A stretch of DNA of 64,000 nucleotides from Cordylochernes scorpioides (GCA_030710605.1 CP092879.1:27723201-27787200); one strand, 5' to 3'; positions 1-10,412 are shown, counted from the first letter of the stretch. Notes: generated by a model not told the origin, from the sequence alone. Program-made: numbers and translations.

Positions 1-1447
1 TTTTGAGCCCAAGCGCGATGTCAGGTGGCAAGGGACCCTAGGATCTGGCGGCAGGAGATGTGTCGCAGGGGTAGTGGAAACGTTGGGCAAGCAGGGGAAC
101 AGCGCCAAGGTGCAGTGAGGCAGGAGCATTGAATTGGCCAGGAATCCAGTAGAAGTGGCAGATGGAATTGGAGGCAGAAGGTCCTTGAAGCCTAGAACTT
201 GAGGGCCCTAGACTTCAGGATGGGGCAGCTTGAGGCTCTCGCCTCGTGCTTGTCAGGAAGGCCCTTGGAGCAGCAGTTGGCACATTTGGAGGTGCGCTGG
301 TCAGCAATGGATGGGCAGGCGCGGCCTTCATGGCCGTCTTGACCGCAGTGGAAGCACTTAGGAGCCCTGGAGCATTGGCCAGAGTTGTGGCCGAAGCCAC
401 AACAGCGGAAGCAGACGCGGGCGCGGATGGACTCCTCGAAGTTGAGGATTACTCCATCAACCACGATTCTCCCGCGAACGCCCAGGGCTCTAAAGGTCTT
501 GAGGTCCACCTCGATGAAGGCGGTGCAGGTCCCGCTTCTGGGTGCAGAACGGTGCGCCACGCGCACCACCTTGTCCCCAGGAAGTTTTCTAACAGCAGCG
601 GTTTCCAGGAAGGTCTCCTCAATTGTGGAGTTGGATGTCTCCTCATCCACTTTGAAGAGGCAGATCCGTGGCAGGATCTCCTTCTGCTGGCGGACCTTCA
701 TTCCATTCAACTTGCTGGCCAAGGAGGTTGTCACCTCAGGGATGGTGTCAGGATTACTGGAGTGGAGGACCAGCTTCCCCTTGGTGTGCAGGGAGGCCCA
801 AACGCCTTGGGGGAGAGTGTGGGCAGCGCGGACAGCTTTTAGCATCTCCCTTGGGTCAGCCTGTGGGTCATCAGAGATGACCACTGTGTGGGCCGCCGAT
901 TTTTCTCCATGGAGGATCACTTGGGCGGCCGCAGGCTTGGATACGCGGGAAGGCGCAGGTTTTGAAGGACCATTCAGGTTTGTCCTCTTTGCAGGCGGGT
1001 TGGGAGCCTCAGACTGCTTCCTTTTGGTTGGAGCAGGAGCAGGCAAGGTGGAGGCAGGCTTCTTGGCAGGGAGAGCAGCAGGAGCAGGAGTGGCGGGCTT
1101 GATTGGGTCAGTCTGGGAGCTGGTTTCCTTGCAGGAAGGAGCAGGGCAGGTTTGAGTGCCGCGGCAAGCAGTCTTGGGCTTGTTGGCCTCCTCAATTTCG
1201 TCCAACTCTGCGAAGGACTCGAGGGTGTCAGTGAGGTTCTCTACTTCGGTAGCGAGGGCCTTGATCATTTCAGTCCGCGAGGCGATGTAGCGGATCAGGT
1301 CCTCATGCAGGGATTTCAGGGCAGGATGGCCAATGGAGCTCAGGATGCTGCAGTTGCGTGAGATCACCATCTCATCTTCCCTCTCCAGGTCGGCGACGTT
1401 CACGATGGGCTTGTAGGCCTTCTTTTTCTTCTTGGCAGGATTCATGT
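1..1447 (-). mobile_element. LINE (R1/Jockey-like), ORF1 region
   Basis: This is the 5' part of a non-LTR retrotransposon running off the left edge of the window. It holds an intact ORF1 and about 190 bp beyond its stop codon. That last stretch stays open to the edge in another frame and is proline rich, but has no clear start codon, so I do not call ORF2. The element abuts the Penelope-like repeat at about 1448 without a visible 5' UTR, so its 5' end is truncated or was replaced there. Confidence 0.8.
192..1445 (-). CDS. LINE ORF1 Gag-like protein with three zinc knuckles
   Basis: ORF1 proteins of this type bind the element's RNA and form the retrotransposition particle. The frame encodes about 417 residues. 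A lysine run near the N terminus is followed by a heptad-like segment, a long Pro/Ala/Lys-rich linker, a conserved middle region, and three C-terminal Cys/His modules. The first two read CFRCCGFGHNSGQC and CFHCGQDGHEGRAC (CX2CX4HX4C); the third is a longer variant, as in R1/Jockey ORF1. The frame stays open up to 1475, but those extra codons lie in the neighbouring Penelope-like repeat, which recurs at 1788 without the LINE, so I start at the ATG at 1443-1445. It resembles the ORF1 at 39031-40181. The frame has no interruptions, so this copy is young. Confidence 0.85.
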   Translation of the reverse strand: MNPAKKKKKAYKPIVNVADLEREDEMVISRNCSILSSIGHPALKSLHEDLIRYIASRTEMIKALATEVENLTDTLESFAELDEIEEANKPKTACRGTQTCPAPSCKETSSQTDPIKPATPAPAALPAKKPASTLPAPAPTKRKQSEAPNPPAKRTNLNGPSKPAPSRVSKPAAAQVILHGEKSAAHTVVISDDPQADPREMLKAVRAAHTLPQGVWASLHTKGKLVLHSSNPDTIPEVTTSLASKLNGMKVRQQKEILPRICLFKVDEETSNSTIEETFLETAAVRKLPGDKVVRVAHRSAPRSGTCTAFIEVDLKTFRALGVRGRIVVDGVILNFEESIRARVCFRCCGFGHNSGQCSRAPKCFHCGQDGHEGRACPSIADQRTSKCANCCSKGLPDKHEARASSCPILKSRALKF

Positions 1448-1736
1448 GTACCTCAACGACCAAAAAATTGGTCATTAAGGCATCCTGAAAAAATCATGAA
1501 ACGGGTAGTTAATGCCAGAATTGCGTGAGGACGCTACACAATGTGAAAAAATAGTACAAATGCAATATTGTACTGGGATAAGGTGCTTAAATTAAGAAAA
1601 AGGCATCTCCTTATCGTGCAACTGAAAGTTGCTGATGGCTTGCGCCATCTATCGGAATAAATATCAACTATTCTCGTTGATTTTTAATTATTCCAGAATT
1701 GGCCAAATACCCATTCTTGATTAATCAAGAGAAGCT

Positions 1737-1780
1737 AACCACGGACGCGTTTCGGGCTGTTGGCCCTCATCAGCGTGGTT
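1737..1780 (-). ncRNA. Hammerhead ribozyme motif (minus strand)
   Basis: On the minus strand, stem I is AACCACG (1774-1780) paired with CGTGGTT (1737-1743). The core box CTGATGA is followed by stem II GGGC/GCCC with a TGTTG-complement loop of five bases, then GAAA, a very short CGCG stem III and the expected GTC cleavage triplet. All invariant core positions are present. Minimal hammerheads with tiny stem III are known from Penelope-like elements and are thought to act best as dimers. Predicted cleavage follows the GTC at 1744-1746. Confidence 0.8.
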
Positions 1781-2050
1781 CAAGCTGTACCTCAACGACC
1801 AAAAAATTGGTCATTAAGGCATCCTGAAAAAATCATGAAACGGGTAGTTAAGGCCAGAATTGCGTGAGGACGCTACACAATGTGAAAAAATAGTACAAAT
1901 GCAATATTGTACTGGGATAAGGTGCTTAAATTAAGAAAAAGGCATCTCCTTATCGTGCAACTGAAAGTTGCTGATGGCTTGCGCCATCTATCGGAATAAA
2001 TATCAACTATTCTCGTTGACCAATTTTTTGGTCGTTGAGGTACAGCTTGC

Positions 2051-2092
2051 ACCACGCTGATGAGGGCCAACAGCCCGAAACGCGTCCGTGGT
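2051..2092 (+). ncRNA. Hammerhead ribozyme motif (plus strand copy)
   Basis: This is the same ribozyme in the inverted repeat. Stem I is ACCACG (2051-2056) with CGTGGT (2087-2092). CTGATGA is at 2057-2063, stem II GGGC-CAACA-GCCC at 2064-2076, GAAA at 2077-2080, CGCG at 2081-2084, and cleavage is expected after C2086. The only change from the other copy is one base outside the core, which removes the seventh stem I pair. Confidence 0.8.
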
Positions 2093-2299
2093 TAGCTTTT
2101 CTTGATTAATCAAGAATGGGTATTTGGCCAATTCTGAAATAATTAAAAATCAACGAGAATAGTTGATATTTATTCCGATAGATGGCACAAGCCATCAGCA
2201 ACTTTCAGTTGCACGATAAGGAGATGCCTTTTTCTTAATTTAAGCACCTTATCCCAGTACAATATTGCATTTGTACTATTTTTTCACATAGTTATCTAT

Positions 2300-2480
2300 A
2301 AAACATAGGGCGCCTCTCCTTCAAAATAAACGTCAAAACTAGACGCCATCTATTGACCATCGCTTCAAACTAGCGGCCTCGGGTCGGTGACAAAGCCACA
2401 ACACCAGCTTTGGAAAACTGAGAAGCGTCCACCTAGAGACCATGGTTTCTAGATAATGGCCCTCTCCAGCCAAGGGCGGA
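2300..2480 (+). repeat. Partial copy of a foldback MITE family (see 8145-8300)
   Basis: The segment shares with 8145-8300 the run of motifs GCGCCTCTCC, AAAATAAACGTCAAA, GACGCCATCTATTGACC and CAAACTAG-GGCCTCGGG. It also aligns with 51530-51690 further along (AGAAGCGTCCACCTAGAGAC against GAAACGTTCACCCTGAGAC). Only one arm is present. No coding potential is seen from here to 2760. Confidence 0.5.
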
Positions 2481-2759
2481 CTTCATTTCATGAATCCACA
2501 AGGAATCAAAAGGAATCTTCACAATCTGTCAAAGAGGTGTTTTGCTTGCAAAGTGGCTAGGTCAAATCTATTGTCGAAATGTATATAGAAGGAAATTATA
2601 GTTACCCGATCGTGTTATCTGGTACTCTGTTCTAAATAAAAACCCGTTTATTTATTTAAATTAAAAAAAAAATGATTATTGATGGTTATAAACCATTTTT
2701 GTACAATTTTCTTTTTGTACAAATTTTCGGCAATTTAAAAATTACATTTATTAATATTC

Positions 2760-2960
2760 CAAACTATTATAGACGCGTATGATTCTTTTGAAATTAAACA
2801 ATTTCTACTGCCCTTACTGCGATGGAAAAATCAAAGGGAGGGTCTGGCTCATCAGTGGTGAACATTCCCAGCGGTTTGGCCAGTTTAATCTACCATACCG
2901 CTGTTATATTGCATTTTTGGAACTTCCTTTTATAGTAATACTGAGGATGGACTCTTGGAA
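2760..2960 (+). repeat. Dispersed CTGATGAG/GAAA repeat, copy 1
   Basis: This copy contains the family core GGCTCATCAGTGGTGAA followed by CCCAGCGGTTT and an ACTGCCCTTACTGCGATG lead-in. The same blocks recur at about 29350, 31690, 31985, 36040, 52790, 53060, 55440 and 63690. Read on the minus strand, the GAAA box has become CAAA here, while the flanking pairing CTGGC/GCCAG is kept. Confidence 0.7.
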
Positions 2961-3017
2961 TGGGTATTTTAGATGAACTATGGACATAAATTAGAGAACA
3001 GCAGAAATACATCACAT

Positions 3018-3074
3018 ATAATAAAGCGTCTGTTCGTTGAAGCCGAATAGGATTGGGCCATTCTGTGTGACGTG
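3018..3074 (+). repeat. 57-bp direct repeat, left copy
   Basis: A 57-bp segment beginning ATAATAAAGCGTCTG and ending TTCTGTGTGACGTG is repeated at 6994-7050 with one mismatch that I can see. The two copies bracket the 22-bp satellite. Confidence 0.9.
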
Positions 3075-3127
3075 TTCAAACCTGATTGGCTTGGCCGCCC
3101 CCCTCCCACTTAAGTGACGTGGCCGGC

Positions 3128-6100
3128 TGAGATGGTACTGACCACGGGATGAGATTGGACTGACCACGGGATGAGATGGGAATGATCACGGGATGAGATG
3201 GGAATGATCACGGGATGAGATGGGACTGAACACGGGATGAGATGGAACTGAGCACGGGATGAGATGGGACTGAGCACGGGATGAGATGGGACTGAGCACG
3301 GGATGAGATGGGAATGATCACGGGATGAGATGGGAATGATCACGGGATGAGATGGGACTGAACACAGGATGAGATGGGACTGACAGCGGGATGAGATGGG
3401 ACTGACAGCGGGATGAGATGGGACTGAGCACGGGATGAGATGGGGCTGAGCACGGGATGGGATGGGACTGAGCACGGGATGAGATGGGACTGACCACGTG
3501 ATGAGATGGTATTGACCACGGGATGAGATGGGACTGACCAAGGGTTGAGATGGGACTGAGCACGGGATGAGATGGGAATGATCACGGGATGAGATGGGAC
3601 TGAGCACGGGATGAGATGGGAATGATCACGGGATGAGATGGGACTGAACACGGGATGAGATGGGACTAAGCACGGGATGAGATGGGACTGAGCACGGGAT
3701 GAGATGGGACTGACCACGGGATGAGATGGGACTGACAGCGGGATGAGATGGGACTGAGCACGGGATGAGATGGGGCTGAGCACGGGATGGGACTGAGCAC
3801 GGGATGAGATGGGACTGACCACGTGATGAGATGGTATTGACCACGGGATGAGATGGGACTGACCAAGGGTTGAGATGGGACTGAGCACGGGATGAGATGG
3901 GAATGATCACGGGATGAGATGGGACTGAGCACGGGATGAGATGGGAATGATCACGGGATGAGATGGGAATGATCACGGGATGAGATGGGACTGAACACGG
4001 GATGAGATGGGACTAAGCACGGGATGAGATGGGACTGAGCACGGGATGAGATGGGACTGACCACGGGATTAGATGAAACTGACCACGGGATGAGATGAAA
4101 CTGACCACGGGATGAGATGGGACTGAGCACGGGATGAGATGAAACTGACCACGGGATGAGATGGGACTGAGCACGGGATGAGATGGGAATGATCACGGGA
4201 TGAGATGGGAATGATCACGGGATGAGATGGGACTGAGCACGGGATGAGATGGGACTGAGCACGGGATGAGATGGGAATGATCACGGGATGAGATGGGAAT
4301 GATCACGGGATGAGATGGGACTGAACACGGGATGAGATGGGACTGAGCACGGGATGAGATGGGACTTTGCACCGGATGAGATGGGACTGACAGCGGGATG
4401 AGATGGGACTGACCACGGGATGAGATGGGACTGAGCACGGGATGAGATGGGACTGAGCACGGGATGAGATGGGACTGACAGCGGGATGAGATGGGACTGA
4501 CCACGGGATGAGATGGGACTGAGCACGGGATGAGATGGGACTGAGCACGGGATGAAATGGGACTGACTACGTGATGAGATGGGACTGACTACGTGATGAG
4601 ATGGGACTGAGCACGGGATGAGATGAAACTGACCACGGGATGAGATGGGACTGAGCACGGGATGAGATGGGAATGATCACGGGATGAGATGGGAATGATC
4701 ACGGGATGAGATGGGACTGAACACGGGATGAGATGGGACTGACCACGGGATGAGATGGGACTGACAGCGGGATGAGATGGGACTGAGCACGGGATGAGAT
4801 GGGACTGAGCACGGGATGAGATGGGACTGAGCAAGGGATGAGATGGGACTGACAGCGGGATGAGATGGGACTGACCACGGGATGAGATGGGACTGAGCAC
4901 GGGATGAGATGGGACTGAGCACGGGATGAGATGGGACTGACAGCGGGATGAGATGGGACTGACCACGGGATGAGATGGGAATGATCACGGGATGAAATGG
5001 GACTGAGCACGGGATGAGATGGGACTGAGCACGGGATGAGATGGGACTGAGCACGGGATGAGATGGGACTGACCACGGGATGAGATGGGACTGACAGCGG
5101 GATGAGATGGGACTGACCACGGGATGAGATGGGACTGAGCACGGGATGAGATGGGACTGACCACGGGATTAGATGAAACTGACCACGGGATGAGATGAAA
5201 CTGACCACGGGATGAGATGGGACTGAGCACGGGATGAGATGAAACTGACCACGGGATGAGATGGGACTGAGCACGGGATGAGATGGGAATGATCACGGGA
5301 TGAGATGGGAATGATCACGGGATGAGATGGGACTGAGCACGGGATGAGATGGGACTGAGCACGGGATGAGATGGGAATGATCACGGGATGAGATGGGAAT
5401 GATCACGGGATGAGATGGGACTGAACACGGGATGAGATGGGACTGAGCACGGGATGAGATGGGACTTTGCACCGGATGAGATGGGACTGACAGCGGGATG
5501 AGATGGGACTGACCACGGGATGAGATGGGACTGAGCACGGGATGAGATGGGACTGAGCACGGGATGAGATGGGACTGAGCACGGGATGAGATGGGACTGA
5601 GCACGGGATAATATGGGACTGACAGCGGGATGAGATGGGACTGACCACGGGATGAGATGGGACTGAGCACGGGATGAGATGGGACTGAGCACGGGATGAA
5701 ATGGGACTGACTACGTGATGAGATGGGACTGACTACGTGATGAGATGGGACTGAGCACGGGATGAGATGAAACTGACCACGGGATGAGATGGGACTGAGC
5801 ACGGGATGAGATGGGAATGATCACGGGATGAGATGGGAATGATCACGGGATGAGATGGGACTGAACACGGGATGAGATGGGACTGACCACGGGATGAGAT
5901 GGGACTGACAGCGGGATGAGATGGGACTGACAGCGGGATGAGATGGGACTGACCACGGGATGAGATGGGACTGAGCACGGGATGAGATGGGACTGACAGC
6001 GGGATGAGATTTGACTGACCACGGGATGAGATTGGAATGATCACGGGATGAAATGGGACTGAGCACGGGATGAGATGGGACTGAGCACGGGATGAGATGG

Positions 6101-6994
6101 GACTGAGCACGGGATGAGATGGGACTGACCACGGGATGAGATGGGACTGACAGCGGGATGAGATGGGACTGACCACGGGATGAGATGGGACTGAGCACGG
6201 GATGAGATGAAACTGACCACAGGATGAGATGAAACTGACCACGGGATGAGATGGGACTGAGCACGGGATGAGATGAAACTGACCACGGGATGAGATGGGA
6301 CTGAGCACGGGATGAGATTGGAATGATCACGGGATGAGATGGGAATGATCACGGGATGAGATGGGACTGAACACGGGATGAGATGGGACTGACCACGGGA
6401 TGAGATGGGAATGATCACGGGATGAAATGGGACTGAGCACGGGATGAGATGGGACTGAGCACGGGATGAGATGGGACTGAGCACGGGATGAGATGGGACT
6501 GACCACGGGATGAGATGGGACTGACAGCGGGATGAGATGGGACTGACCACGGGATGAGATGGGACTGAGCACGGGATGAGATGAAACTGACCACAGGATG
6601 AGATGAAACTGACCACGGGATGAGATGGGACTGAGCACGGGATGAGATGAAACTGACCACGGGATGAGATGGGACTGAGCACGGGATGAGATTGGAATGA
6701 TCACGGGATGAGATGGGAATGATCACGGGATGAGATGGGACTGAACACGGGATGAGATGGGACTGACCACGGGATGAGATGGGACTGACCACGGGATGAG
6801 ATGGGACTGAGCACGGGATGAGATGGGACTGAGCACGGGATGAGATGGGACTGAGCAAGGGATGAGATGGGACTGACCACGGGATGAGATGGGACTGAGC
6901 ACGGGATGAGATGGGACTGAGCACGGGATGAGATGGGACTGAGCACGGGATGAAATGGGACTCTCTACGTGATGAGATGGGACTGAGCACGGGA
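3128..6994. repeat. 22-bp satellite array, about 176 units
   Basis: The unit is GGGATGAGATGGGACTGAGCAC with a few recurrent variants (GACCAC, GACAGC, AATGATCAC, GAACAC, AAACTGACCAC). Variants are not random. Blocks recur at an offset of 1100 bp (50 units; for example the region near 4069 against 5169), 374 bp (17 units; near 6308 against 6682) and about 325 bp, which shows higher-order amplification. The plus strand is purine rich with two GGG runs per unit. Because 22 is not a multiple of 3, every minus-strand frame cycles over 66 bp and stays open for long stretches; these frames are not genes. Confidence 0.97.
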
Positions 6995-7050
6995 TAATAA
7001 AGCGTCTGTTCGTTGAAGCCGAATAGGATTGGTCCATTCTGTGTGACGTG
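6994..7050 (+). repeat. 57-bp direct repeat, right copy
   Basis: This is the second copy of the 3018-3074 segment. The satellite runs straight into it, so the array boundary on this side is exact to a few bases. Confidence 0.9.
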
Positions 7051-7155
7051 GCGTGTGACGTGACGTCGGCAATTTATTCGGTGAATATTTGAGGAATAAT
7101 ATTTTTAAAATAATTTTATTTTTTAAATTAGCTTGATTAATTTATTTTTTAAACA

Positions 7156-7604
7156 ATGTATCCTAAAAGAGCCCTTTCTATTGTTGAGGCCATCGAAGCA
7201 AAGCAACGTCGTATTGAACAGCAGCGACAAAGACGTTTAAATTCACCCGTAAGAGAACGGCATAATGAACAACAACGGCAATACCGAATGAATATGAGCG
7301 AAAATCAAAGAGCCCTTCAAAGGGAAAACAGTAGGCTGAGGATGCAAAGAATTCGACAGGGAGATAATCTACCTTTGCCAACAGGGACATGTTTCGAGGA
7401 AGATCAAATTCCCCTGCACTTTTGTGGCCAACTTGATCAAGTTTGCCCAAAATGTAGAGCAAAGTATTTCGAATTGGAACAAACGACATACAGTAAAACT
7501 TTTCATAAATGCTGTTCCAAAGGAAAAGTCGAACTTGAACCGATTCAAACCTCTCAATCCACCTGCTCTAGCCGATCCCGTCCTTGGACGGGCTTTTCCA
7601 CTAA
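7156..7604 (+). pseudogene. Helitron Rep/helicase protein, N-terminal fragment
   Basis: The frame starts MYPKRALSIVEAIEAKQRR. It has an Arg/Gln-rich helical first 75 residues typical of Helitron proteins, then a Cys-rich segment around residues 90-125 with HFCGQLDQVCPKC, followed about 20 residues later by KCCSKGKVEL. This CPKC...CC.KGKV zinc-finger-like module precedes the HUH Rep domain in animal Helitron proteins. Everything downstream (Rep, SF1 helicase) is absent. The open frame continues to 7668, but the last codons lie beyond the element terminus, so they are not part of the original protein. Non-functional remnant. Confidence 0.7.
7577..7604 (+). other. Helitron 3' terminal hairpin and CTAA end
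   Basis: CCCGTC pairs with GACGGG across a four-base loop (7577-7592), followed by CTTTTCCA and CTAA. Helitrons terminate rolling-circle transfer at such a hairpin plus CTRR and insert between A and T; the next base is T. Confidence 0.65.
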
Positions 7605-8144
7605 TATAATTATAAATATACAAAATGCTTCGAGCAATCGCTCTTCCGCAAACTTTATATATAAATGATGCATCATAATACATTTATTATTGTTTTTTAA
7701 TGCTTCTTACACATTTTTCTTTTCTCCAAGATACTATATAGATCTTTTTGAATATTTTTATCGAAAAGTTTCTTCACAGCACTCTATTCCTATAATTCCC
7801 GGCTTCCATCTTTCATGGTGGTTGTGTTTCAAGCCATATCTTCCTGCTACCTGGTTTTATAGTAATAAAAATATCTAACACAAACTTCATTTAAACCTTA
7901 AAAAACCCGAAGAGTGTGTTTTCTAAGTTTAAAACGAGTGAAATTTTAAAATAAAACATTTTTAGGAGCGTCATTTTTAAAGTCAGGTTGAACTATAATG
8001 AAATGCTTGAAACTACATATATATCTGCACGCCTGCACAAGGTTAACGTATTCCTAGAATATGGGATCCTTTTGAATAATATGGTTAGCTATATTTTTAT
8101 TTTGGACACCATATTTTTGTCGGGAGGATATTGATCTACAAAGA
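7605..8144. other. No gene recognised
   Basis: This stretch is AT rich. A short piece near 7627-7655 (GAGCAATCGCTCTTCCGCAAA) resembles the far end of the repeat at 53285-53320. Nothing else is supported. Confidence 0.5.
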
Positions 8145-8300
8145 TAAAGGTCACCTCTCCCGTCAAAATAGACGCCAAAGCTTGACGCCATCTATTGACC
8201 GTCGCCGCAAACTAGTGGCCTCGGGTTGCCGAGCGAGATGCTTAGTTTGCTGCGACGGTCAATAGACGGTGTCAAGATTTGACGGGAGAGGTGACCTTTA
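8145..8300. repeat. Foldback MITE (156 bp)
   Basis: TAAAGGTCACCTCTCCCGTC at the left end is the reverse complement of the right end, GACGGGAGAGGTGACCTTTA. Pairing continues inward through CTATTGACCGTCGC and its complement GCGACGGTCAATAG. The element is almost wholly palindromic and has no coding capacity. Related single arms lie at 2300-2480 and 51530-51690. Confidence 0.85.
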
Positions 8301-8370
8301 TTTTTATAGACCATACTTTTTGTTCTATTTATTCATTTATAGAACATCTTGAACAACTCTCGTTAAAATA

Positions 8371-8770
8371 CAGGGTGATCCAAAAGTCCCGCACAACTTT
8401 AAAAATTAATAACTCCGCGAATATTTGCGCTAGAGCAATGCGGTAAAGACCATTGTGTTCAGGATGCAATGGGATTTTTTATGGCAAATAATGAAAAATT
8501 CGAAATTGATTTTAGTTACAACTTTATTCGCTAGATGGCGCCCTACCAGAATCAGATATTCAGCGGCCAAATTGTTTGATAAATTGGAAAATATAACTGA
8601 ACGATACGTATTTTTACTTTTTGAATACCAGGAAAGAACCCTAATAATATCAAATGATAAATTAATAAAACACCATTTCGCCAAAAGTTAGAAGAAATGG
8701 TTAACGATTTTTAAATACAATCTGAGATATGTAAAATAGGTATATGCAAATTAAAACATGTAGCAAAAAA
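8371..8770 (+). repeat. Left terminal inverted repeat (about 400 bp)
   Basis: The left 400 bp, up to AAACATGTAGCAAAAA, is nearly the inverse of 21935-22332 and matches the 3' ends of copies C and B. Such long TIRs are unusual in the Tc1/mariner superfamily. The sequence opens no plausible gene. Confidence 0.85.
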
Positions 8771-8945
8771 AAACCTGATATTTTAGATGCGGTTTGCTGG
8801 AATCCTCTCAGCTATTTATATTTCGAAACTAATAATTTTCTATTTTTTAAAATTCAACTCTCTCTCAGTATCGATTATATTTATTTTAATTCATTTGAAA
8901 AATATTTATCTATCTCTGATGATTTATTTTACTCTAGAATGCCGT

Positions 8946-9088
8946 TGTTGTTTTTGTCGTGTCCAATAAAGAGCCTCAGATTCTTTTCGTTTGGCCAACA
9001 AAAAATGTCCAATTTATATACACATATATTCTTACATAATGAGACTTTAAAGAATGCAAATAATCTTCATCTATTTACATACACAACA
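8946..9088 (-). repeat. 3' LTR of the Ty3/gypsy element
   Basis: It starts TGTTGTGTATGTAAATAG on the minus strand and shares about 95 bp of clear similarity with 13255-13352. It contains TATATAAATTGGACA and AATAAAG-like poly(A) signals. The distal part is less similar to the other LTR. Confidence 0.75.
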
Positions 9089-9486
9089 CATCTCCCCCCT
9101 TAATAATACTCCAGTCGGTCTAGGGGTTTCCTGGCTCTCTGAGGTCTAGGACTGCGGACGGGCACTTGCACAGCGGCAGCCTCTGGTTTAGGAGTGCAAG
9201 AGGGCACGTGCACAGCAACAGGCCCTGGTATAGGAGTGCAAGAGGGTACGTGCACAGAAGCAGTCTCCTCCTTGTTTCCTGATGTAACCTCTGGAACCTC
9301 CTCTTCACTTTATTTCTGACTTCCACCTACAGGCTTCTCTCCTGATGTTCGAGGAAGTATCAAATTTCTTGTCTCCACTTGTTTCTTTCTCACAGGTCGC
9401 AATTGATTGATATGCCCCTTATACACGACGCCCTCGCAACTTATAAGGTAGTGACGGTAGCTCAATAATTTCAAAATGGTACCTTT

Positions 9487-10412
9487 TTACCGTTTAGGTC
9501 CAGTTGCATAGTTGCGGAAATAAACCTCGCAACCTGTAGTAAACTGCTCCTGCCTTCTTACGGCCTCGTGAAATACCTCTCGCGGATTTCCCATCTTGGT
9601 ATTAAATTCGAGAATATTGATCTTAAACTTCTCTTCATTAGCAGTTCCGCCGGGGAATTCCTTTATTACAGTTTGGGGGAATGCTCTATGAGAAAATAGG
9701 AAACTTTGTAGATTCGTCTCTAAATCATCCTTCCCATTATTATTTCTCAAAAGGTTTTTAAACTCTCTTACATATCTCTCAGCTAAACCATTTGTACTAG
9801 GATTATACGGACTGGTCTTAGTGTGCCGTATACCATTCATTTTGGTAAATTGCTCGAATTCACCGGAGACAAACTGTCTTCCGTTATCTGTAACAAAATA
9901 TTAGAGCAATCCAATTCTGGCGAGAATTTCTCTAAGATGACTTATAATCGATTTTCTGGTAATATCTTTGATGATAAAATTTCTATCCACTTTGAGTATG
10001 CGTCCACGAGAACCAAAAACATTCTTCCCATGAACGGACCCGCTAGATCAAGATGAAGTCGATGCCACGGTTTTCGGGCCAAGTCCATTCCGAGATGGTA
10101 GCTGGGGGCATGTTTGCCGATTCTTGGCATACTCTACATTCTCTAGTTAACTCCTCGATGTTACTGTCTATGCCTGGTCACCAGAAAATACCGTCTGGCA
10201 ATCATCTTCATTTTAACAATCCCCATGTGTATTTCATGCAAGTCTTTTAAAATTAAAGATCTTAATTTTTGGGGAATTACCACTCTTTCACGCCATTGAA
10301 GACAACCAAACTCCAAACTTAATTCCTCATTGATCTTATAATGAGGAGCTAGTGGGTTTTCTCTCGGTACCCTTGTGAATTTCCACACACACACAGTTGC
10401 CTTCTCTAACAT
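9487..10412 (-). pseudogene. Ty3/gypsy integrase
   Basis: Integrase joins retrotransposon cDNA to host DNA. Pieces in order are an H2C2-type N-terminal region (LHEIHMGIVKMK near 10200), the catalytic core start HLDLAGPFMGRMFLVLVDAY with the first catalytic Asp (near 10040), and, after a gap with stops, NGLAERYVREFKN carrying the catalytic Glu (near 9780). The second catalytic Asp region is eroded. Three frames are needed to read it, so it is inactive. Confidence 0.85.

Larger units (their letters stand above)
1448..2290. mobile_element. Penelope-like element terminal repeats (tandem plus inverted)
   Basis: A unit of about 339 bp starts near 1450 and restarts near 1789, where it breaks off at about 2018. 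From 2018 to 2290 an inverted copy follows, covering the tandem junction and most of a unit. The inverted copy and the first unit each carry a hammerhead ribozyme motif. Partly tandem, partly inverted terminal repeats with minimal hammerheads are characteristic of Penelope-like retroelements. No reverse transcriptase or GIY-YIG frame is present here, so only the terminal repeats remain. The assignment rests on ribozyme and layout, not on a protein. Confidence 0.65.
7051..7604 (+). mobile_element. Internally deleted Helitron, 3' part
   Basis: The region holds the start of a Helitron replicase-helicase frame and, directly after it, a typical Helitron 3' terminus: a GC-rich hairpin (7577-7592), an 8-base spacer, CTAA at 7601-7604, and a T in the flank. 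The 5' end (expected to begin with TC after an A) is not certain; it may lie left of the satellite near 3018. The Rep and helicase domains are missing. Confidence 0.65.

Noticed and set aside
385..1155. 256-codon plus-strand frame opposite the LINE ORF1
   Set aside because: It is the antisense of a well-supported Gag frame and has no recognisable domain.
3110..7037. Many overlapping minus-strand frames of 80-213 codons with a HLIP.SVPSHPV.SPISSR repeat
   Set aside because: They follow from the 22-bp repeat period (66 bp in any frame) lacking stop codons on the minus strand. All three frames are open and encode rotations of the same peptide; no start, splice or flanking coding sequence exists.
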